From Poseidonocella sp. HB161398 (lineage in GTDB: Bacteria > Pseudomonadota > Alphaproteobacteria > Rhodobacterales > Rhodobacteraceae): a stretch of DNA of 64,000 nucleotides. The stretch is taken from contig NZ_VATA01000004.1 of assembly GCF_005870025.1 (NCBI RefSeq), forward strand, positions 1 to 64,000, written 5' to 3'. A model generated the notes under the pieces. The model was given only the letters and a program-made list of their open reading frames with translations. It was not told where the DNA came from and ran no database searches. The translations under genes and the position numbers were made by a program. Below, piece after piece: positions 25,967 to 34,660 of this stretch (position 1 is the first letter of the stretch; each line of letters begins with the position of its first letter).

Positions 25967-27516
25967 TGGCCCGACTTCGCCAGCAATATCCCGGCAACTA
26001 CCGCGCCTCGCCCAACATCTCGGCGGAGTTCGAGAACGTCATCAGGTACATGAACGCCGCCGAGCTGGGGAACAAGACGCTGGGCGAGCTGGTCGGCCAG
26101 CTCTTCGACGACAACGGCCAGTGGCATGGCCCCATCGAGTTCACCCGCGATCTGGACGGCTCGATCAAGTACCGCGTGGGAGAGTACGCGCTCGACACCG
26201 ACGGCTGGGTCACGCTCGCCTCCGCCGAGGACATCAAGGGCGTGCCCGGCGCGAACCTGGGCGAAGTGGACGCTCCCGTCATCTATGGCCGCTACGACAT
26301 CGTGCCCGGCAACGGCGCCACCGAAATCGAGTATGCCCACGAGGCCGACGAAGACCTGCTTGTCTTCGTGGACGGTGTGCTCGCGGTGCCCGACGCCGAT
26401 TACACCTTCGAGAACACGGGCGGCGTCGCAGGCAACGGGAGCGTGACCTTCGTCACGCCCTTCACCGGCACGGAGACGCTGACGCTCTACCGGGTGCGCG
26501 CGAACGCCATCTCGAACTACGTGCGCGTGGACCACGAGACCATCGGGGACACCTTCAACTTCGCCTTCGCGCACGAGAGCGGCGACAAGCTCAACGTCTA
26601 CCTCAACGGCATCCTCCAGCGCGAGGGCCTGACCTACGACTACACGTCCACGCCTTCGGTCGGACAGGTCTCCTTCAACACGAGCGTACCGGCGGGCAAC
26701 ATCGTCACGATCATCACCGTGGAATCCACCGCCGCGCAGGTGGTCTCCGGCCTGATGACCGAGGCCAGCTATTGCTCGCCCGACACCGGACTGATCCGGC
26801 TCGACCGCATCGGCATTCCCGACGGCTCTTTCCCGCAGGCCAAGGTGATCGACCTCGCCAGCACGCTCGCCAAGAAGGGCAACCTCACCGTCTCCACCAC
26901 CTCGCCGGTCGAACCGGCCACGGGCGATTTCTGGTTCGACATCGCGTCCAACCCCAATCTCGTGAAGGTCTGGAACGGCATCGAGTGGCTGATGACCAGC
27001 CCGGAGAACACGCTCCCCTCGTACTCCACCTCGAACGCCGAGCAGTACCTGCGCGTGAACGGCACCGGCACCGCGCTTGAGTTCGTGACGCCCGACCTCT
27101 CCGCCGTCATCCCGCGGGCCGAACGCGGCGCGGCCAATGGCGTGGCCGCGCTCGACGCCTCGGGCCGCCTGCCCTCTTCGCAGCTCCCCGAGCTGCTGGG
27201 CTCCGCGACCTACTACCGGGACCTGGGCACGGCTGCTGCGGGCAGCTACTCGCTCAACCGCATCTTCCAGCAATCGGTCACGATCACCGGCATTGCCATC
27301 CGCACCACCTCCGGCACCTGCAACGTGCAGCTCGCCCTGAACGGCGTTGGCACCGGCCCGGTCTATTCTGCCGCCACGGCCCCTTACGAGATCACCATCG
27401 GTTCCCCCGTCGCCGCCGACGCCACGCTCGCCTCCATCGGGGTGGGCGTTATCGTCTCCTCGCCGTCTTCGCTTGCGGGGCTGGAAGTCTCGCTGGCCGT
27501 CAAGATCAAGAGCTGA
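25966..27516 (+). CDS. Second tail fibre / tail appendage protein
   Basis: A 516-residue protein. The N terminus is short and helical. Two successive T7-fibre-like repeats follow (TEIEYAHEADEDLLVFVDGV … ADYTF and FNFAFAHESGDKLNVYLNGI … TYDYT). A collagen-free beta region comes next, and the C-terminal half is a Gly/Ser/Thr-rich beta domain. It probably forms lateral fibres alongside the tailspike at 16564. Coupled to the nozzle gene by a 1-nt overlap. Confidence 0.7.
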   Translation: MARLRQQYPGNYRASPNISAEFENVIRYMNAAELGNKTLGELVGQLFDDNGQWHGPIEFTRDLDGSIKYRVGEYALDTDGWVTLASAEDIKGVPGANLGEVDAPVIYGRYDIVPGNGATEIEYAHEADEDLLVFVDGVLAVPDADYTFENTGGVAGNGSVTFVTPFTGTETLTLYRVRANAISNYVRVDHETIGDTFNFAFAHESGDKLNVYLNGILQREGLTYDYTSTPSVGQVSFNTSVPAGNIVTIITVESTAAQVVSGLMTEASYCSPDTGLIRLDRIGIPDGSFPQAKVIDLASTLAKKGNLTVSTTSPVEPATGDFWFDIASNPNLVKVWNGIEWLMTSPENTLPSYSTSNAEQYLRVNGTGTALEFVTPDLSAVIPRAERGAANGVAALDASGRLPSSQLPELLGSATYYRDLGTAAAGSYSLNRIFQQSVTITGIAIRTTSGTCNVQLALNGVGTGPVYSAATAPYEITIGSPVAADATLASIGVGVIVSSPSSLAGLEVSLAVKIKS

Positions 27517-27519
27517 GCC

Positions 27520-28044
27520 ATGTCCATTCCCGAACACGAGCTGGACGCCCTTGCAGAGAGGATCGCCAACGGCAACGCGGAGGCTGGAGCTTACCTCGCA
27601 TTGTTCATGCGCGTGGCCCGCCTGATCGACGACATCGCAGACGGCGACAGCACGGACGTGCCCGGCGACATGCTGAAAATCGCCACCGCGCTCTCGGTGG
27701 ACATGCCGCAGAACCCCTTCTTCCGCGAGCACGCGCTGGCGCTCTCGAATGCCCACGCGCTGGCCCTCGCAGGCTGGACCCTCGGCGACACGTGGCGCAC
27801 TCATCCGAACGAGAAGACGCGCATGTTCAGCTTCGTCATGCGCGAGCACACCCATCTGGTGCTGGCCACGGTCGCACGCATCACGGGCGGCTTCGATCAC
27901 ATGCTCCATGCGATGACCCTGGCGCACATCAGGAACGACCAGACGAACAGCGAGACCTTCGCCGACTTCGAGGAGGAAACCGCGAGGATCAGGATGCGCG
28001 GAGCGAAGGCCCGCCCGCCGATGGCAGAGACGAAAGGCGAATGA
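27520..28044 (+). CDS. Conserved small protein of podovirus tail modules, 174 aa
   Basis: Starts 3 bp after the fibre stop. All helical, with the sequence MRVARLIDDIADGD then DMPQNPFFREHALAL. I remember this D-D-…-NPF-R-H pattern as recurring in a small protein beside tail/ejection genes of short-tailed phages, but I know no function. It may be a virion or ejection accessory protein. Confidence 0.6.
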   Translation: MSIPEHELDALAERIANGNAEAGAYLALFMRVARLIDDIADGDSTDVPGDMLKIATALSVDMPQNPFFREHALALSNAHALALAGWTLGDTWRTHPNEKTRMFSFVMREHTHLVLATVARITGGFDHMLHAMTLAHIRNDQTNSETFADFEEETARIRMRGAKARPPMAETKGE

Positions 28045-28045
28045 C

Positions 28046-30001
28046 ATGGGCTACGGAGCCAAGGCACCCAAGACCCCCAGCTACACCGCCGAAGCGGCGC
28101 AGGCCCGAGCCGATGCGATCTCCTCGAACCAGGACAAATGGTATCAGTTCAACAATGATGTGAGCGTGTTCAACAACCAGCTTCTCGGGGACGGCTGGAC
28201 CTCGGGGGACATCAAGTCCCCGTTCTCCCAGACCATGACCACCTTCGATCCCAGCGACACGACCTGGGACAACTCCGAGGAGCTGGTCACGGGCGGCGGC
28301 CTCGCGGGCGAATGGGAGGACTTCAAGAGCACCTGGACCGGCGAGAACGGCCTCGACATCCGCGACCTGTGGGACGACCCCGCGACCGAGGACGTTAACG
28401 AGAACCGCTTCGCGGACTACTCCGCCGCCGTGCGCGGCTTCGCCGACAAGTTCGCCACGCTCGACCGCAGCAGCGTGAAGACGCCCGGCTACGCGACCAG
28501 CGCCTATTCTCCGGCGGGCTACCAGTCGCTCGCCGCGCCGCAGGTTTCGCTGAATGCGGAGAAGGAGCTTTACGCGCGCATCTCCCGCGAGCTGGCCGCG
28601 CAGCAGCAGAAGGTCAAGAACCTCACGGCCAAGCGCTCCGACGAGGTGAAGCGCATCAACGCCTTCCGCGATGACGTGATGTCCCAGCTCTCCGATCTGG
28701 GCTGGAACCTGGACACCACCGAAATGTCGGACCTCGCCTCGATCAACTCGAACGACAGGGCTCTGCGCCAGCTCCAGACCGACATCGGGAATTTCAGTTC
28801 GCCGATCATGGGCCAAGTCGCTGCGGGCTGGAAGCAGGGGCTCGGGATCGACGACCTGCAAGGCCAGCTCACCGCCCTGCGCGACGCGCGCACGGGCGAA
28901 CAGGCCCGGATCGACAGCTTCCTTTCCGGCCTCCAGTCCTCCTCGGACGGGATCGCCGAACAGGTGCGCGGCCTGGGGATCGCCGACGAGGCGGGGATCG
29001 AAGCTGCCGATCAGGCCATCGCCGACCGGCTCCTCGAAATCTCCCGCTTCAAAAGCGACATGCCCCACGACTTCTCGGGCGAGACCTCCTATCTCAATTC
29101 GCTGGGGTCGCGCCTCTCGCAGCTCCAGTCGCAGCGGGAGGCGGAACAGTCGCGCGTGGACACCGCGTCCAAGAGCTTCTCGACCGCCGCCGCGGAGCTT
29201 CTCGGCGCGGCCAAGGGCGGCAACATCTACAGCCTCGACGGCCTGACCTCGCTCGAAGAACAGCTCGCGGCGCTCCAGGGCGACATGGGCAGCTTCTCCT
29301 CCGCGCTGAACCCCGACTTCGGAGGCGTGGACACCACGCTCGGCTCGGTCCAGACGCAGATCGACAAGCTCCGCTCCGACCGCGCAGCCGCGATGTCGCC
29401 CTACCTTGCCCAGCTCGCCACGCTCGGCGGAACCGTCAATGGCCTCGACTTCTACGACACCGAAGGCTCCGGCACGGCGACCTCCGCGCTGGACGAGCTT
29501 TACGGCGATCTCGGACTTTTCGCCGGCAGCGACGCCGACGCCGCGCGCGCTCAGCTTTCCAGCCTCTATGAATCGCTCGACGCCAACACCGAAAAGCTCG
29601 GCACCGAGCGTGCGGGCGTGGAGACCGACGCGCAATCGCTCCTCGACGCGGTGAAGACCGGCACCTATTTCTCGGCCTCGGACGTGGACGCGCAGCAGGC
29701 GCTCCTCGACCAGATCACCGGCAAGCGCGATCTATACGGAGCCGCACAGGCCGACGACGAGGTGGCCTCCATCCAGAGCTATCTCGCCGAGCAGTCGAAC
29801 CGGATCAAGAACGACGCGGCCAACGTTGCCGCGCGCGATCAGGCAACCGCCAGCGCGAACAGCCAGCAGCTCCAGAGCATGCTCAAGAGCGATACGCTGA
29901 CGGAAGATCAGATCCTTGCGCTCATCACCAGCTTCCGCGACGCGGCCAAGTCCGCGAATGGCGAAGTTGGCACCTTCTCGCAGCTTCTCGGGGTGGCCTG
30001 A
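28046..30001 (+). CDS. Internal virion (ejection) protein 1, coiled-coil
   Basis: A 651-residue, mostly alpha-helical protein with long heptad-rich regions (ELAAQQQKVKNLTAKRSDEV, SRLSQLQSQREAEQSRVDTA) and no enzyme motif. It is the first of a run of four large helical proteins after the tail genes, the arrangement of podovirus internal core/ejection proteins that form the trans-envelope channel. Product type is inferred from composition and synteny. Confidence 0.65.
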   Translation: MGYGAKAPKTPSYTAEAAQARADAISSNQDKWYQFNNDVSVFNNQLLGDGWTSGDIKSPFSQTMTTFDPSDTTWDNSEELVTGGGLAGEWEDFKSTWTGENGLDIRDLWDDPATEDVNENRFADYSAAVRGFADKFATLDRSSVKTPGYATSAYSPAGYQSLAAPQVSLNAEKELYARISRELAAQQQKVKNLTAKRSDEVKRINAFRDDVMSQLSDLGWNLDTTEMSDLASINSNDRALRQLQTDIGNFSSPIMGQVAAGWKQGLGIDDLQGQLTALRDARTGEQARIDSFLSGLQSSSDGIAEQVRGLGIADEAGIEAADQAIADRLLEISRFKSDMPHDFSGETSYLNSLGSRLSQLQSQREAEQSRVDTASKSFSTAAAELLGAAKGGNIYSLDGLTSLEEQLAALQGDMGSFSSALNPDFGGVDTTLGSVQTQIDKLRSDRAAAMSPYLAQLATLGGTVNGLDFYDTEGSGTATSALDELYGDLGLFAGSDADAARAQLSSLYESLDANTEKLGTERAGVETDAQSLLDAVKTGTYFSASDVDAQQALLDQITGKRDLYGAAQADDEVASIQSYLAEQSNRIKNDAANVAARDQATASANSQQLQSMLKSDTLTEDQILALITSFRDAAKSANGEVGTFSQLLGVA

Positions 30002-30002
30002 C

Positions 30003-31499
30003 ATGTGGAGCCAGATCATCGGTCTCGGAATGGGCGCGCTCGGCGCATGGCAATCCGGCCAGCAGGCCAGCGCTGCGCAGGCGCAGGCCGCGCAGCAATA
30101 CGGGCTGATGCGCCAGCAGATGCAGCACCAGCAGTTCATGGGCATGCAGGCCATGAACCAGATGAACGCCGAGAACGCCTATATCCGGCAGAAGCGCCAG
30201 AACGACCAGCTCCTCGCCGAGCAGGAACGCGAGTGGCAGATCGGACAGATGGGCCAGTTCCGCGACACGCTCACCTCCGAGCGCCAGTACGAGATCGACC
30301 GGCAGGTCGAGATGGACCGGGAGGCCGCGCGCGTGGAGGCCATGCGATACCAGCAGCTCCTCCAGAACCAGCGGCTCACGGCGCAGGAGCGCAAGTATGC
30401 CGAGCAGCAGCTCGCGCAGGCACAGGCGCTTGCGCAGGGCGAGCGTGACGACGACATGCGCCGCTACTACGAGGAGAAGTCCATCGCGCAGCAGGAGCGC
30501 GACTTCGTGCTGGGCGAGTACAGCACCGCCCGCCGCTCGATGGAGGAGGACCGCATGCGCGACCTCCAGCTCAACGAGCGCATCCTCGGCCAGACCGACC
30601 AGCTCCAGCGCTCCCTCAAGCGCGCGCAGGTCGAGCTTGGCTCGGTGCCGGACGTGCCCACCATCTCCCGCGAGGAGCTTGACGCCGAGATCGCCGGGCG
30701 CGTGGAGCGCTACCAGTCGGACGTGGACCGCGCCGCCACGCGCGTGGCCTCGCAGAACGAGGCCAACCTCATCCGTGCTGGCCTCGACGCCTCGACCACG
30801 GGCACGGCCAAGCGCAGCGACATCACGCGCCGGATCGCCGACGAGTACCAGAGCGCGCGCGACCGCGCCTATGACGACGCGCTGGCCTTCATCACCGGCA
30901 AGCAGGGTGCCTTCCTGACCGACTACAATGCGCAGATGGGGCACCGCCAGAACGTGCTGAACGAGATCGGCAGCGTCGCATCCGCTGGCCTCGACACGCT
31001 CATGGGAATGCCTGACGTGACCACCCTGGCTGGCCTCTCGCAGCTCGCCTCCGCCGCGCCCTCCGCGAATGTCCAGCGCAGCATCCAGAGCGGGAACCTC
31101 GGGTACGTGCCGCTCGGCGTCTCGGCGATCTACGACAATGCCGCCTACGCGCCCGCGTCGCGCCTCTCGGACTACCAGGTCAGCACGAGCGTGGCGAACC
31201 CCTACGCCTTCGGCTCCGGCGTGGACACGGCGATCACCGGCTACCAGGCGACCAAGCAGCTCGACCCGTCGGGCTTCTTCCAGAACTCCGCGAACATGGC
31301 GCAGTCGAACTATGCGAGCGCGCAGGACCGGGCAAACTCCTACGAGGGCCAGGCGCAGGGCGCGTGGGGCAGCTTCATGAAGAACAACGTGGCCGGGCTG
31401 GCAGACACCTTCGACACGGGCTGGAGCGCGTGGCAGGCCGACAAGGCCGGGAACGATGGCGTGGCCACGAAGAACCTGTGGCAGCACATGTGGGCGTGA
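30003..31499 (+). CDS. Internal virion protein 2, gp14-like
   Basis: A 498-residue protein starting 1 nt after the previous stop. The N terminus MWSQIIGLGMGALGAWQSGQ is a Gly-rich amphipathic/hydrophobic helix, followed by a Gln/Ala-rich coiled coil. This is the organisation of T7 gp14-like core proteins that insert into the outer membrane on infection. The middle is charged coiled coil (about 100-270). The Ser/Asn/Gly-rich C-terminal third is predicted disordered. Confidence 0.7.
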   Translation: MWSQIIGLGMGALGAWQSGQQASAAQAQAAQQYGLMRQQMQHQQFMGMQAMNQMNAENAYIRQKRQNDQLLAEQEREWQIGQMGQFRDTLTSERQYEIDRQVEMDREAARVEAMRYQQLLQNQRLTAQERKYAEQQLAQAQALAQGERDDDMRRYYEEKSIAQQERDFVLGEYSTARRSMEEDRMRDLQLNERILGQTDQLQRSLKRAQVELGSVPDVPTISREELDAEIAGRVERYQSDVDRAATRVASQNEANLIRAGLDASTTGTAKRSDITRRIADEYQSARDRAYDDALAFITGKQGAFLTDYNAQMGHRQNVLNEIGSVASAGLDTLMGMPDVTTLAGLSQLASAAPSANVQRSIQSGNLGYVPLGVSAIYDNAAYAPASRLSDYQVSTSVANPYAFGSGVDTAITGYQATKQLDPSGFFQNSANMAQSNYASAQDRANSYEGQAQGAWGSFMKNNVAGLADTFDTGWSAWQADKAGNDGVATKNLWQHMWA

Positions 31500-31510
31500 G
31501 GAGAACCTGA

Positions 31511-33370
31511 ATGTACATCCCCTGGGGCAGCGCCGTCTCCGGCTTCAACGAAGGCATCGAGAACAACCGGCGCAAGCGCGTGGAGCTGGCGCAGGCGTGG
31601 GAGCAGTACAAGCAGGCCAACCCGCACGCCACGCTCGCCGAAATGCAGAGCTGGATCGACACCCGTGCCGGTGGCCGGAACTACATCGCCGCGGGGGCTC
31701 CCTCCGGCTCGGTGCTGCAAGGCATCGCCGACGAGAACGCCAAGCGCAAGCAGCGCGACCAGAGCCGCCAAGCCATCGAAGACCTCGACGCGCGCAACTC
31801 GCTCGCTGGCCGCCTGCGCGAGAGCGCGGAGAGCTACATCCTCGACAGCGGCGGCGACATGGGCAAGGCCATGAAGGGCTTCGCCTCTGATCTCGGCATG
31901 GAGAACCTGGACGGCTTCGACGTGTCGGGCATCTTCACGGAGGGCAACTACCAGCGCACGCTCCAGAAGAAGACGCAGGAGCACCTGGGCGAAGCCATGG
32001 AGCTGGCCGGAGTGCAGGAGGGCCTGACCGCCGACGACCTGTCCGGCTATCTCGGGGTGCCCAAGCCGGTGGCCGAAGCCCTGCTCAAGCGCGTGGAGAC
32101 CGAGCAGGCGCGCGAGGCGGAGGACCGCGAGGCCGCGAAGTCCGCCCGCGCCCGGCAAGCGCAGTCCGATCTCTTCAAGAACATCCAGACCGTCTATGAC
32201 TATGCGCAGTCGAACGGCATCGACATGCGCGAGGCCGCGATCACCGTGCTCGGGATCGAACCCGCAGACGCCGACACCATTCTGCCGCAGAGCGTGCTGG
32301 ACGAGCACGTGAATCGCCATGAGGCGGGCCAGAAGCAGAAGCATCTCACCGAGCTGCGCGGCAGGATCGACCAGGACCCTGCCGTCGCGGCGCTCCTCAA
32401 GGCTGGCGACATCGACGGCGCGCGCAGGCTGGTGCAGCAGATGCTCGACGCGGTGCCCCAAGCCTTCCGCCCCGGCACGACGGTGGATGAGCTGATCGGC
32501 GGGCAGCTCCGCAGCGCGCAGCTTGCCCAGGCCGACCAGCGCAAGGCCACCTACGACAAGACGAAAACCGACAGCCAAGCTCTCTGGACCAAGCGGCAGG
32601 AAGAGCAGGACGCCAATGTCCGCGCCGTCGCCGACAGTCTCGGGAAGGACGAGGTGTCGAAGGCCGCGCTCACCATGCTCGGCAGCACTCACGCGATGAC
32701 GCCCGACCAGATCGTGCGCGTGGCGGACGCTCTGCGCACGGGCGGCTTCGACAACGTGCGCGAGGCCATGGACGCCATGGTCACGCAGTTCGGCCTCGTG
32801 TCGCAGTCGGAAGCGCAGGAGAGCTTCGTCAACGACCGCCTGCCGCGCGATGCGGGCAAGCCCATGATCATGGCGGACGTGCTGACCGGCTACCAGAGCG
32901 ACGTGACCGAAGTGCTGACCGGCAAGAGCGGCGTGGACGCCACTATCGCCAAGGCCACCGGGCAGCAGCAGCCCGAGGCCACGCTCGAATATCTCGACGC
33001 AGCCGAGGCGCAGGCGATGCAGCTCCTCGAAGGCATGCGCACCCTCTATGCGGGCGACAAGGCAGACCCCTACAGCTTCCTCAAGATCGGCGAGACCTAC
33101 GACGATGTGGGCATGCAGCGCGTGATCGCGCAGGCCGAGCGCGAGGTGAAGCAGCGGCTCCAGCAGATCGGCAAGCTCCGCACCGCCGCGCAGCAGGCAC
33201 AGGCCGCCCAGGCTTCGCAGGCCGCGCCTGCCGCCTCTCCTGCCGCTTCGGCTCCTGCCGCGCCCACCACGCCGGTCACGCAAAGCGGCAGGCGGCAGCG
33301 GGACGCACCGCAAGTCAAAGACCCGTGGGCACCGCCGACTGGTCCCGGCAAGCGCCACCAGCACCCGTGA
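31511..33370 (+). CDS. Internal virion protein 3, gp15-like
   Basis: A 619-residue helical protein. It starts MYIPWGSAVSGFNEGIENNR, a motif-like N terminus common to internal virion proteins of this kind. It has many short helices and an Ala/Pro/Gln-rich C-terminal tail (about 560-619). It is expected to partner the preceding protein and the 3277-residue protein in the ejection machine. The operon is then broken by a moron (33562) before the giant gene. Confidence 0.65.
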   Translation: MYIPWGSAVSGFNEGIENNRRKRVELAQAWEQYKQANPHATLAEMQSWIDTRAGGRNYIAAGAPSGSVLQGIADENAKRKQRDQSRQAIEDLDARNSLAGRLRESAESYILDSGGDMGKAMKGFASDLGMENLDGFDVSGIFTEGNYQRTLQKKTQEHLGEAMELAGVQEGLTADDLSGYLGVPKPVAEALLKRVETEQAREAEDREAAKSARARQAQSDLFKNIQTVYDYAQSNGIDMREAAITVLGIEPADADTILPQSVLDEHVNRHEAGQKQKHLTELRGRIDQDPAVAALLKAGDIDGARRLVQQMLDAVPQAFRPGTTVDELIGGQLRSAQLAQADQRKATYDKTKTDSQALWTKRQEEQDANVRAVADSLGKDEVSKAALTMLGSTHAMTPDQIVRVADALRTGGFDNVREAMDAMVTQFGLVSQSEAQESFVNDRLPRDAGKPMIMADVLTGYQSDVTEVLTGKSGVDATIAKATGQQQPEATLEYLDAAEAQAMQLLEGMRTLYAGDKADPYSFLKIGETYDDVGMQRVIAQAEREVKQRLQQIGKLRTAAQQAQAAQASQAAPAASPAASAPAAPTTPVTQSGRRQRDAPQVKDPWAPPTGPGKRHQHP

Positions 33371-33495
33371 TGCAGGCGGCAGTCAATCTAGTTGTGATAC
33401 GGGCGAGATTGGCGACGCAAAACCGGGTTCTCGCGGCGCCAGGAAGAGATAAAATCAGGTCTCTATCGGAATATTCTGTTCACATCTAAGAAGAC

Positions 33496-33524
33496 TTGCA
33501 TACCTTGTCTTGCGAAAGTGTATT
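33496..33524 (+). promoter_or_regulatory. Candidate promoter of the 273-aa moron
   Basis: TTGCAT at 33496-33501, a 17-bp gap, then TGTATT at 33519-33524, in a short AT-rich block 38 bp before the ATG. Reasonable sigma70-type spacing; consistent with independent expression in the lysogen. Confidence 0.4.
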
Positions 33525-33561
33525 CACATGATCCCGATTCCGAAGGAGCGAAAACTGAACG

Positions 33562-34383
33562 ATGAATAATCCCAAAGATATAGAGCGCAATCAACTCTTG
33601 GAATTTTTTCGAGCCGCAAAAATCGCTCCGCAAGCGCTCGATCCCCACGAGTGCCCGGACTTCATTGCCGTCATTGAAGGAAAGACTATCGGCATCGAAT
33701 TGACGACTGCTCGGCACGAAGTAGTAAAATTCGGGGCAATTCAGATCGAGCACGCTCAAAGCATGTATGCGAGAGGACTTAAAAAATGTCTCGAATACCA
33801 AGCAAAAGACAGTGGCGTGGGGATGGCGATATGCTTTGCCTTCGAAGACGGGGTTCCCGTTGAAAAAAAAGACACGGCTACACTGCCGGAGCTGGCGCAG
33901 TGTGTCTTTAATATAGCCGCTTCGCTTCCAGACCCAGGTTCGATTACGATCTGGGCAGAAGAAGTTGCGCGGAGGCGAAAAGACGCGAAAATGGGGCAAG
34001 GTAAACGCGAAACTTCCGCTCCGTTGCCCGAGTTTATCCAGAACGTTTGTGTCATTAGGGACAATGTGTCCGGCATCAAGGTATTGGGCGGTCGAGGCGG
34101 TATACTGCCCGACTTCGACGATAGTGTTCTTTTGCCAATCCTGGAAAGTAAGAACAAGCGACTGAAGCGATATGAGACCTGCGATCAGTCCTGGCTAGTG
34201 ATCGTTTCTGGAGTGTCGAGATTTGAGGGGCACAGCCCTGACGAGGAGCTTCCCGAACTAGCTTTACCGTCTTTCGCGACCAACTTTGGAAAAGTCACCG
34301 TAACGAAACCAATCCCTTCCGACTTTGATGAGACATATCTTTTCAAACTGCCTTTCCATGTCATGCGTCTTTCTGAAAACTGA
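33562..34383 (+). CDS. PD-(D/E)XK-like moron, 273 aa
   Basis: AT-richer than the virion genes on both sides and preceded by its own promoter-like block. Residues 31-51 read CPDFIAVIEGKTIGIELTTA, a PD…ExT variant of the PD-(D/E)XK core (D33, E46-x-T48) with Thr in place of Lys. The N-terminal ~25 residues are a helix, and the C-terminal half is beta-rich (DQSWLVIVSGVSRF). Insertion between the third ejection gene and the giant gene is typical of a moron. Nuclease activity is uncertain because the catalytic Lys is missing. Confidence 0.6.
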   Translation: MNNPKDIERNQLLEFFRAAKIAPQALDPHECPDFIAVIEGKTIGIELTTARHEVVKFGAIQIEHAQSMYARGLKKCLEYQAKDSGVGMAICFAFEDGVPVEKKDTATLPELAQCVFNIAASLPDPGSITIWAEEVARRRKDAKMGQGKRETSAPLPEFIQNVCVIRDNVSGIKVLGGRGGILPDFDDSVLLPILESKNKRLKRYETCDQSWLVIVSGVSRFEGHSPDEELPELALPSFATNFGKVTVTKPIPSDFDETYLFKLPFHVMRLSEN

Positions 34384-34660
34384 GATCAAGTTGAGTTGTA
34401 ATTCAACCTGCAATCGCCAAGTGGACCGCTGCCCGCTCTAGTCGATACTTCGCGCGAGTGGGCGTGAAGGTCCGGTTGCAGCGCTCCCCGAAGGATCGTC
34501 TTTCTGTCCCTCGCGGAACGGCCTCCAAGCGCAGCCCAACCCGCAGCCGCGCGGCCAGTCCTCCCACATGGTTCTGCACTGTTCCCTGCCACCTCTCTCC
34601 GTGAGGACGACCGCGCACGCGCACGCGCCTATGGTGGCCAGAGACAACAGGAGATGACCC

